A DNA stretch of 10,539 bases from Chloroflexota bacterium (lineage in GTDB: Bacteria > Chloroflexota > Limnocylindria > QHBO01), in assembly GCA_029865285.1 (NCBI GenBank), contig JAOUHE010000055.1:1-10539 (forward strand), read 5' to 3'. The position numbers and the translations under genes are program-made. The notes beneath the pieces were generated by a model. The model saw only the letters and a program-made list of their open reading frames with translations, had not been told where the DNA came from and did not search any database. Positions 1-5,952 of the stretch are shown piece by piece (the stretch's first letter is position 1; each line of letters begins with the position of its first letter).

Positions 1-405
1 ACCAAGCGGCTCCAGCAGCACGCGCGCCAGGATCCCGGTGACGGTCGGCTCATCGGGGTTCGACGGCTCTGCGTGCGCGTAGTAGTAGACCGATGCCTCC
101 GCGCGGCGCTCCAGCGTCCCGTCGCCCAGCCAGGCGGCCAGCGTCGCGGCAGCGGCAGCGTGTGGATCGGGCTCGGCAGAGAGCTCCACGCGCACCGCGT
201 TGTGCGGATCTCGAGCGAGCAGGTCGGCATGCTGGGCAGGCCCGATGACGTCGTACGGGGGGCAGGCCAGATCGGTCAGGTCCGCCACGCGGCGGCCGGG
301 TCCTGGCTCCGGCTCGTCGGGCAGGCGGATGCGCGCGGGCAGCGTGGAGGGCGCGAAGCGCTCCAGCGCGTAGCCGAGGCCGCGGAACGGCTGAACGAGG
401 GGCAT
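1..405 (-). CDS. DUF1015-family protein, N-terminal 135 residues (runs off left edge)
   Basis: The reading frame opens at an ATG (403-405) and stays open to base 1, so only the N-terminus is present. The protein begins MPLVQPFRGLGYAL and carries CPPYDVI at residues 48-54, then HNAVRVEL at 68-75 and an Ala-rich helix ending in W92. This layout (P-F-RG-L start, PPYDVI, then N-x-VR) is typical of the DUF1015 family, a widespread and poorly characterised cytosolic family. No reaction can be assigned from what is seen. The gene lies 35 bp after the stop of the membrane-anchored protein and on the same strand. It has no Shine-Dalgarno sequence; instead a TACACT box lies 6 nt before the ATG, suggesting a leaderless transcript. 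A second ATG at 408-410 is in another frame. The family call is from recalled motifs; the C-terminal part is outside the window. Confidence 0.8.
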   Translation of the reverse strand, partial: MPLVQPFRGLGYALERFAPSTLPARIRLPDEPEPGPGRRVADLTDLACPPYDVIGPAQHADLLARDPHNAVRVELSAEPDPHAAAAATLAAWLGDGTLERRAEASVYYYAHAEPSNPDEPTVTGILARVLLEPLG

Positions 406-411
406 GCCATG

Positions 412-417
412 AGTGTA
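412..417 (-). promoter_or_regulatory. Possible -10 box (TACACT) for leaderless DUF1015 transcript
   Basis: On the minus strand TACACT fits the TAnnnT -10 pattern and ends 6 nt before the ATG at 405, in the 35-bp gap between two genes. I see no TTGACA-like -35 hexamer. The ATG lacks a Shine-Dalgarno sequence, which fits a transcript that begins at or next to the start codon. The gene could equally be co-transcribed from upstream; the box is short and may be chance. Confidence 0.3.
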
Positions 418-440
418 CCGATGATTCGAGGAGAGGCGGC

Positions 441-2672
441 TCAGCGGTCGTCGATATCCTCGAGCGTGCCGTCGTCGGGCTGGGGCGTCGGGGACGGTGG
501 GCGCAGGCGCGGTGCCAGCAGGAAGAGGCCTGCTCCCGCGACCACGGTGAGCACCACGATGATCTGAATCCAGGGGAGCTGCCGGTAGTCGATCAGCCCC
601 ACGACGGATAGCGTCGCCGCGGTCCGATTCCCCACCAGGTCGACCGCCTCAACCGTCACGCTCGTGGGCCACGGCGGGGCCGCTGCGTGGGCGGTGAAGG
701 TTCCGTCGGCAGCCACCGCCACCGCGGTCCCGTTCACCAGTACCGTCGCCGCCGGATCAGTCGACCCGTGAAGCGGGACCTCAAAGCCGAGCGATGCCCA
801 CTCAGCCTCGACCTGGAGCGGCGGGGGCTCGCTCAGCACTCGAAGGTGCCACGCGACCGTGTACCCGTGCCCGGCCGGTGTCACCACGAAGCCACGCACG
901 TTGAACGAGTTCCGGCCGGCAGGAACGGCGATCTGCAGGACGGCATGGCCGTCATCCGCGCGGCCCTCCCAGGTTGGGTCGATCGGGAAGCCTTCGCCGA
1001 GCGGGGCGACGAAGAGACGTGAGCCGGGCGGCACCTCGACCTCAGCCCTGAAGCCGGCGCCGCTGGTGAGCAGGTCGCCCAGCGCGCTCGTCGGATCGAG
1101 CACGGCTCCCACCAAGCGAGGCTGGAACGAGCCGCCCTCGGCTTCTGGGCTGAGGATCTCTTCCACCCGCGCCACTGAGACGCGCGAGGCGTCACCGACC
1201 TGGTACGTATCGAGCCTGAAGCCGCGACTGTGGATCGGGAAGCGAGGCGATTCAGCCAACGCCATCCAGCCGCCGTTCGGCCCGACGAGCCCGATCGGCA
1301 CCATCCCTGGGAGCGCCGCGGACTCGTGGATTGCCACGCCGCCGTCCGCTTTGATCGTCAGAAGATTGCCGTCGGCGATGATACCGGCCCCACCATCCCG
1401 ATCACCAAGGCCGCCGGGGACCTCACCGCGGTATGGCAGCAATGAGAATGCCACCGGAGTGCCACCGACACGACCGAGGGGGAACCGCGCGGCCGCCCGG
1501 CTGGTCGGCAGCGTCGCAAGCTCCGACCCACACGGGTACGCGACCTGAATCACCGTCTGCAGTCGATCGAACCCCCCGTCCGCGGCCAGGAGCAGCGGGG
1601 TCCACGGATCGCCTCCAAAGGCGGTGGCGAGGGGATTCGGGAACTGCGGACCAAGCGGTTCATCGGAAGCACCCGGCCACGCCCACCCGAACCACGGGGT
1701 CAGGAGATCGACTCCATACAACGCTACTCCATCTGATCGACTGGCCACAACCTCCGCGTAGCGCGGGGGCACCGCCCCAGCTACTTCAACCAGCCGGCCA
1801 TCGACCACGCTCAGCTCAGAGAAGTCGTAGGAATACGCGTTCACGTCGTCGTCGACGGCAGGAGGCGGGCCAAGCACCGCCACCTGGGCATTTCTCGTCT
1901 CGATGAAGCAGGTCCAGGGCCCTGGCGGAGTCGGTTTGCTCTCCCAGGTGAGCAGCGTGCTCCCCGGAGGGAAGGAGGTGCGCCCAATCTCGTGATACCT
2001 GGCGCCCGACCATCGCAGAGCGGTGATTCTCGGCGCCTCTGCGGCGTCGGTGTCGGCGACCAGGATCTCGTCGTGGTCGCCCTCGCTGTCAGGATCGAGC
2101 CTCGCGGCGAGGACGAAGGCTGCCCCTCGGCCAGACGCGAGCGCCAGCTCGAGCGTGACCGACGAAGCAGCCGCGCTCAGCCGGGTCCCGACCTCCCAGA
2201 CAGTGAGGCAACAGGCCGGGTCCTCGTCCCCGGTGCCGATGGCGGCCACCATCACACGCGAGCCCCCCGGCGACGAGGAAGCCGAGCCTACGGTGAGAAG
2301 TCCCACCGGGTCGCCATACCGGACCGGCAGCATGCCGTCGGCATCGGGGCGCGGGAGCCCGCTCAGCTGACGATCGACGCTCGCCTCGCGGCGCAGCGGC
2401 ACCTGGGCGTGCTGGGTCCATGACCCCGCCCCGTCCACGCTCCAGGCGTCCACCGCCAGGAGCGTGGGATTGCTGTCGCTGCGGACCACGCGCACGAGGT
2501 CCGCCACCCCATCTCCGTCGACGTCGCCGGTCGTGGCGGCAACCACCTCGCCATCGAGCACCCGCGCACCCGGCTCCGCGGGGAGCGGTGACGGCTCTGC
2601 GGCGCGGACCGGCGCTGCGAGCATCGGAAGCAGGATCAGCGCGAGAGCAGCCGCCACTCGGCGCGTGCGCAT
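441..2672 (-). CDS. Secreted, C-terminally membrane-anchored protein with FG-GAP-like loops and an Ig-like domain, function unknown
   Basis: I do not recognise this 743-residue protein as a named family. Residues 1-24 form a signal peptide (RTRR, a hydrophobic stretch, cleavage near VRA-A). Residues 49-58 hold GDVDGDGVAD, a D-x-D-x-D-G calcium-loop motif of FG-GAP/VCBS repeats, and DPDSEGDHDEIL at 193-204 looks like a second, degenerate copy; the region from about 40 to 480 is rich in short beta-like segments. Residues about 617-692 resemble a bacterial Ig-like domain ending in VTVEAVDLVGNRT. A single membrane helix spans about 701-720, followed by an Arg-containing stop-transfer segment and a short acidic tail. 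This predicts a type I protein with the bulk outside the cell. Cysteines are few (154, 155, 255, 381). The start lies 7 bp after the stop of the acyl-CoA synthetase, so the two are probably co-transcribed, though no functional link is evident. The ribosome binding site is weak. Confidence 0.85.
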   Translation of the reverse strand: MRTRRVAAALALILLPMLAAPVRAAEPSPLPAEPGARVLDGEVVAATTGDVDGDGVADLVRVVRSDSNPTLLAVDAWSVDGAGSWTQHAQVPLRREASVDRQLSGLPRPDADGMLPVRYGDPVGLLTVGSASSSPGGSRVMVAAIGTGDEDPACCLTVWEVGTRLSAAASSVTLELALASGRGAAFVLAARLDPDSEGDHDEILVADTDAAEAPRITALRWSGARYHEIGRTSFPPGSTLLTWESKPTPPGPWTCFIETRNAQVAVLGPPPAVDDDVNAYSYDFSELSVVDGRLVEVAGAVPPRYAEVVASRSDGVALYGVDLLTPWFGWAWPGASDEPLGPQFPNPLATAFGGDPWTPLLLAADGGFDRLQTVIQVAYPCGSELATLPTSRAAARFPLGRVGGTPVAFSLLPYRGEVPGGLGDRDGGAGIIADGNLLTIKADGGVAIHESAALPGMVPIGLVGPNGGWMALAESPRFPIHSRGFRLDTYQVGDASRVSVARVEEILSPEAEGGSFQPRLVGAVLDPTSALGDLLTSGAGFRAEVEVPPGSRLFVAPLGEGFPIDPTWEGRADDGHAVLQIAVPAGRNSFNVRGFVVTPAGHGYTVAWHLRVLSEPPPLQVEAEWASLGFEVPLHGSTDPAATVLVNGTAVAVAADGTFTAHAAAPPWPTSVTVEAVDLVGNRTAATLSVVGLIDYRQLPWIQIIVVLTVVAGAGLFLLAPRLRPPSPTPQPDDGTLEDIDDR

Positions 2673-2679
2673 CGGTCGC

Positions 2680-4647
2680 TCAGGTTCCCAGGCTGCGGAT
2701 GGGGTCGAGCGTGGCTGGGTCCTCGAGCGAGCTGGTGTCGCCCGGGTCGAGACCGAGGTACGCGGCGCGCGCCAAGCGCCGCAGGATCTTGCCGTTGCGC
2801 GTCTTGGGAAGGGCGGGAACGAGATGCACGGCGGAGGGCTTTAATGACTTGCCGAGCTGCTGGGTGACGGTCGCGGCGACCGCCGCGGCCATTTCCGCGG
2901 GCGCCTCGCTGGAGCCGGGTGCCAGCACGACGAACACGACCAGCGCCTCCCCCTTCACCTCGTCCGGTACCCCCACCGCCAGCGCCTCGGCGACGTCCGG
3001 GTGCGCCACCGCCGCCGACTCCACCTCGGCCGGACCGATCCGCTTTCCGGCCACCTTGATCGTGTCGTCGGATCGTCCGGAGATGTACCAGAAGCCGTCC
3101 GGGTCGATGCGCGCCCAGTCACCATGCAACCAGGTCCCCGGCAGCCGGCGCCAGTACGCGTCGAGGTAGCGGTCGTCGTCGCCCCAGAAGCCCTGCGTCA
3201 TTCCCGGCCACGGCTGCCGAATGACCAGCTCGCCAACCTCGCCGCGGAGCGGTTCGCCACCGGCATCCACGACGTCGGCCGCCATGCCGGGGCACGGACC
3301 GGCGAACGAGCACGGGGCGATGGGCGTGATCGTCGTGCAGCCCAGGATGCCGCCGGCGATCTCGGTCCCGCCGGAGTAGTTGATGATCGGCAGCCGCTCC
3401 TCGCCCACCTCGCGGAAGAGCCACCACCACGGATCGGGGTTCCACGGCTCGCCGGTCGAGCCGAGCACGCGGAGCGACGAGAGGTCGTGCGCCCGCACGG
3501 GAGCTGTGCCGTGGGCCATCAGCGCGCGAATCGCGGTGGGGCTGATCCCGAGGTGCGTGACGCCGTGTCGCGCGACGAGCGACCAGAGCCGGTCCGGCCC
3601 GGGGAAGTCCGGCGTTCCCTCGTACATCACCAGCGTGGCGCCCAGCATCGGTGCCCCGGCCACCTCCCAGGGACCCATCATCCAGCCCATGTCGGTGAAC
3701 CAGAACAGGCTGTCGCCGCGCTGCAGGTCGAACGAGTGGGCCAGGTCGACCGCAGCCTTGAGCGGGAACCCGGCATGGACGTGCAGAGCCCCCTTCGGGC
3801 GGCCGGTCGTCCCGGAGGTGTAGATGATCATGAACGGGTCGTTCGCGTCGGTTGCGACCGACGCCAGCGGCTCCCCTGGGACCGATGTCACCGCCGTGTC
3901 CCACCAGGCATCGCGCGGCGCGTTCCAGGGGACATCGGTCCCCAGCCGGCGCACGACCAGGCAGTGCTCGACCGATGGCGCCCCGGCGAGCGCCTCGTCG
4001 GCGACCTGCTTCATGTCAACCGCTTTGCCACGACGCCAGAACCCATCGGCGGTGACCAGCAGCTTCGCGCCGCAGTCGACCAGCCGGCTGGCGACCGCCG
4101 CCGCCCCGTATCCGGAGAAGATCGGCGTGTAGACCGCCCCTAGCTTGCCTACGGCCAGAACGGCGATCGCCGCCTCGGGGATCATCGGCAGGAAAATGCC
4201 GACCCGGTCGCCGCGCACGACCCCAAGCGCTGTCATCGCCCGCGCGGCGCGATCCACCGCCCAGCGCAGCTGGGATCGCGTGAACTGGCGCACCTCGCCG
4301 TCCTCGCCCTCCCAGACCAGGGCCATCTCGTCGGGGTGCGAGGCGGCGGGCTCGTCGACCGCCATGCGCACGTAGTTGAAGCCGGCACCGTCGAACCAGC
4401 GCGCCCACTCGATCCCGCGCGAGGTGTCGAGCACGGTCCGCGGCGGCGGGTCGAACCGGACGCCCACGTCTCGCGCCGCCGCCTCCCAGAACCAGGCCGG
4501 GTCCTGCACGGCGCGTGCCTGCAGCGCCTCGAGGTCGACGGAGCCGGTATCGGTCATGAATCGCCGCAGGCGACTTTGTCCCAGGTATTCGGCCGATGGA
4601 TGCCAGGCGGCCGCCGCAGAAGCGGTTCCGAAGATCGGCCCGTTCAC
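2680..4647 (-). CDS. AMP-forming acyl-CoA synthetase (acetyl-/acetoacetyl-CoA synthetase-like)
   Basis: This cytosolic enzyme of the adenylate-forming superfamily joins a carboxylic acid to CoA through an acyl-AMP intermediate. The 655 residues carry an ACAS-type N-terminal region (about 40-100), the phosphate-binding loop YTSGTTGRPKG (276-286), the A5 motif YSGGTE (424-429), HGDW (508-511), the hinge and A8 stretch GRSDDTIKVAGKR (524-536) and PKTRNGK with the catalytic Lys620. Length matches acetyl-CoA synthetases. However, A5 reads YSGGTE rather than the WWQTET of true acetyl-CoA synthetases, so the Trp that closes the acetate pocket is replaced by Gly. This implies a longer or branched acyl substrate. 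The GTG start overlaps the stop of the acyl-CoA dehydrogenase in a GTGA junction, indicating translational coupling. The two enzymes would act in sequence, activation then alpha,beta-desaturation. The exact substrate cannot be read from sequence. Confidence 0.93.
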   Translation of the reverse strand: MNGPIFGTASAAAAWHPSAEYLGQSRLRRFMTDTGSVDLEALQARAVQDPAWFWEAAARDVGVRFDPPPRTVLDTSRGIEWARWFDGAGFNYVRMAVDEPAASHPDEMALVWEGEDGEVRQFTRSQLRWAVDRAARAMTALGVVRGDRVGIFLPMIPEAAIAVLAVGKLGAVYTPIFSGYGAAAVASRLVDCGAKLLVTADGFWRRGKAVDMKQVADEALAGAPSVEHCLVVRRLGTDVPWNAPRDAWWDTAVTSVPGEPLASVATDANDPFMIIYTSGTTGRPKGALHVHAGFPLKAAVDLAHSFDLQRGDSLFWFTDMGWMMGPWEVAGAPMLGATLVMYEGTPDFPGPDRLWSLVARHGVTHLGISPTAIRALMAHGTAPVRAHDLSSLRVLGSTGEPWNPDPWWWLFREVGEERLPIINYSGGTEIAGGILGCTTITPIAPCSFAGPCPGMAADVVDAGGEPLRGEVGELVIRQPWPGMTQGFWGDDDRYLDAYWRRLPGTWLHGDWARIDPDGFWYISGRSDDTIKVAGKRIGPAEVESAAVAHPDVAEALAVGVPDEVKGEALVVFVVLAPGSSEAPAEMAAAVAATVTQQLGKSLKPSAVHLVPALPKTRNGKILRRLARAAYLGLDPGDTSSLEDPATLDPIRSLGT

Positions 4648-5792
4648 ATCGCGCGGACGCCCAGCAGCTGGCGAGCGATCACCAGCCGCTGGATCTCGCT
4701 GGTCCCCTCGCCGATCTCGGTCAGCTTGGCGTCACGCAGGTAGCGCTCGACCCGGTACTCGACGACGTAGCCGTACCCGCCGTGGACCTGCACCGCGTCG
4801 TTGGTCACGTCGCGGGCCACCTCGCTGGCGAAGAGCTTCGCCATCGCCGCTTCGGTGCCGTACGGTCGCCCCTGGTCCTTCAGCCAGGCCGCTCGGTAGA
4901 CCATCAGGCGCGCAGCATCGATGCGGGTCGCCATGTCGGCGATCTTGAAGGCGACCCCCTGGAACGAGGCGATCTGGCGACCGAACTGCTTGCGCTCCTT
5001 CGCATACGCGGCGGCCGCCTCGTACGCCGCCTGGGCAAGCCCGAGCGCCATGGCGCCGATCCCGATCCGTCCACCGTCAAGGGTCTGCAGGAAGAGCCGA
5101 TCCCCGCCCCCCTCCTCGCCGAGCAGGTTGCCCGCCGGAACGCGGCAGTCGTCGAAGAGGAGTTCGCCGGTCATGCTGGCGTGGAGACCCATCTTGTCTT
5201 CCATGCGGCCGATGCTGAAGCCGGGGGCATCGGCCTCGACGATGAAGGCGCTGATCCGGCCGGCGGCCGCGCCGTCGGTGACCGCGGTGATGATGTAGGT
5301 GCCGGCCACGCCGGCGTTGGTGATGAAGCGCTTCGACCCGTTGATGACCCACTCGTCACCGTCGCGCACGGCGCGGGTCCGGGTGCCGCGCGAGTCCGAG
5401 CCCGCCTCCGCCTCCGTCAGCCCGTACGCCCCGAGCTTCTCGCCCGATGCCAGAGGACGCAGGAACCGCTCCTTCTGGTCCGGCGTGCCGGCCAGGTAGA
5501 GCGGGTTGCAGCCGAGGCTGGTGTGTGCGCTGACGATGATCCCCAGCGACCCCCAGACCCGCGACAGTTCCTCGACGGTAATGGCGTAGGCAAGGCTGTC
5601 GAGGCCCGTACCGCCCACCGACCCGGGGAACGGGACGCCCAGCAGCCCCAGTTCGGCGGCGCGCCGCACGATCGCGGACGGGAACTCCCCCGCCCGCTCC
5701 ATCTCGTCGGCGACCGGCGCGACCTCACGTTCGGCGAAGTCGCGGACGGTGCGGCGGATCTCCTCGTGCTCCGGCGAGAGGGCAAAGTCCAT
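4644..5792 (-). CDS. Acyl-CoA dehydrogenase (FAD-dependent)
   Basis: This flavoenzyme introduces a trans-2 double bond into acyl-CoA thioesters and passes electrons to electron-transfer flavoprotein. The 382 residues match the usual family length. The first family signature appears as YGLTEAEAGSD (123-133), followed by DEWVINGSKRFITNA (146-160) in the FAD- and substrate-binding beta domain. The C-terminal signature is QVHGGYGY (335-342) with RYLRDAKLTEIGEGTSEIQR (350-369). Glu362 in the GEGT sequence is in the position of the catalytic base of butyryl- and medium-chain enzymes. I chose ATG 5792 (MDFALSPEHEEIRRTVRDF), which begins like the family. A longer in-frame start at 5840 would add 16 unrelated residues and run into the control region. 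There is no Shine-Dalgarno sequence, but a TAGACT box lies 7 nt upstream, so a leaderless start is likely. It is the first gene of the minus-strand operon. Chain-length preference is not resolved. Confidence 0.95.
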   Translation of the reverse strand: MDFALSPEHEEIRRTVRDFAEREVAPVADEMERAGEFPSAIVRRAAELGLLGVPFPGSVGGTGLDSLAYAITVEELSRVWGSLGIIVSAHTSLGCNPLYLAGTPDQKERFLRPLASGEKLGAYGLTEAEAGSDSRGTRTRAVRDGDEWVINGSKRFITNAGVAGTYIITAVTDGAAAGRISAFIVEADAPGFSIGRMEDKMGLHASMTGELLFDDCRVPAGNLLGEEGGGDRLFLQTLDGGRIGIGAMALGLAQAAYEAAAAYAKERKQFGRQIASFQGVAFKIADMATRIDAARLMVYRAAWLKDQGRPYGTEAAMAKLFASEVARDVTNDAVQVHGGYGYVVEYRVERYLRDAKLTEIGEGTSEIQRLVIARQLLGVRAM

Positions 5793-5799
5793 CGATCCG

Positions 5800-5805
5800 A
5801 GTCTA
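5800..5805 (-). promoter_or_regulatory. Possible -10 box (TAGACT) for the acyl-CoA dehydrogenase operon
   Basis: On the minus strand TAGACT fits TAnnnT and ends exactly 7 nt before the ATG at 5792. That spacing places the transcription start at the start codon, as in leaderless genes of actinobacteria and Deinococcus. The gene has no Shine-Dalgarno sequence, which supports this reading. The box overlaps the palindrome TCTAGA. No -35 consensus is visible at 16-18 bp. Confidence 0.4.
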
Positions 5806-5826
5806 GACCACCTCGCGCGTGAGCGA

Positions 5827-5844
5827 CATGGGCCGTGCATGGGC
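5827..5844. repeat. 7-bp direct repeat CATGGGC-N4-CATGGGC, candidate activator site
   Basis: CATGGGC occurs at 5827-5833 and again at 5838-5844, separated by CGTG, giving an 11-bp period, about one helical turn. OmpR/PhoB-family response regulators typically bind 7-bp direct repeats with this spacing near the -35 position. Relative to the plus-strand -10 box at 5859-5864 the repeat covers roughly -45 to -27; relative to the minus-strand box it covers roughly -35 to -52. It could therefore act on both operons. No regulator gene lies in the window, and a 7-bp repeat in GC-rich DNA can be chance. Confidence 0.35.
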
Positions 5845-5858
5845 TGGGCCGGCTTCCG

Positions 5859-5864
5859 TATACT
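5859..5864 (+). promoter_or_regulatory. Probable -10 box (TATACT) for the polyamine operon
   Basis: TATACT matches five of six bases of TATAAT and is a rare AT-rich island in this GC-rich region. Transcription would start about 5871-5872, leaving a leader of roughly 52 nt before the potA-like GTG. The -35 region lacks TTGACA and is instead occupied by the CATGGGC direct repeat, so expression may need an activator. Confidence 0.5.
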
Positions 5865-5871
5865 CCGCGCA

Positions 5872-5952
5872 GTGCCGTCTCACAGGGATCGGTACGCACC
5901 CCTCCGAACGAGGAACCGCCCTGGTGCCGTCCTCCATCGACGTCCGACTTGA
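5872..5952 (+). other. Possible leaderless 26-codon leader ORF overlapping the potA-like start
   Basis: A GTG lies exactly 7 nt after the TATACT box, the same geometry as for the acyl-CoA dehydrogenase on the other strand. It opens 26 codons ending at TGA 5950-5952, overlapping the beginning of the potA-like gene in another frame. The peptide would be MPSHRDRYAPLRTRNRPGAV followed by LHRRPT, with seven arginines, including two AGG and two CGA codons. Arginine-rich products are common in off-frame GC-rich DNA, so coding is unproven. Confidence 0.2.
5910..5915 (+). promoter_or_regulatory. Ribosome binding site (GAGGAA) that sets the potA-like start
   Basis: GAGGAA lies 8 nt before the GTG at 5924. 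This decides for GTG 5924 over the in-frame GTG at 5819, which would add 35 residues unlike the family and read through the -10 box. Confidence 0.8.

Larger units (their letters stand above)
5793..5923. promoter_or_regulatory. Divergent intergenic control region between the acyl-CoA and polyamine operons
   Basis: These 131 bp separate two start codons that point away from each other and must hold the promoters of both operons. They contain a minus-strand TAGACT, a plus-strand TATACT, a 7-bp direct repeat between them and the potA ribosome binding site. No good -35 hexamer is visible in either direction, consistent with activator-dependent or -10-only promoters. I see no riboswitch-like fold or terminator stem. 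Confidence 0.7.

Noticed and set aside
73..567. Plus-strand open frame (164 codons) near the left edge
   Set aside because: The minus strand here encodes the DUF1015 N-terminus with its PPYDVI motif and the tail of the anchored protein, including its membrane helix. The plus frame has no homology I can recognise.
3001..4143. Plus-strand open frame (380 codons) antisense to the acyl-CoA synthetase
   Set aside because: The opposite strand encodes an intact enzyme with all core motifs; this frame has no recognisable domain and is Arg/Pro-rich.
4596..5822. Plus-strand open frame (408 codons) antisense to the acyl-CoA dehydrogenase
   Set aside because: It mirrors the dehydrogenase codons, has no motif of its own and ends in the control region without a plausible ribosome site.
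5793..5840. Longer N-terminus (16 extra residues) for the acyl-CoA dehydrogenase from ATG 5840
   Set aside because: The extra residues are unlike family N-termini and would be read from the promoter and operator region; ATG 5792 gives the standard start.
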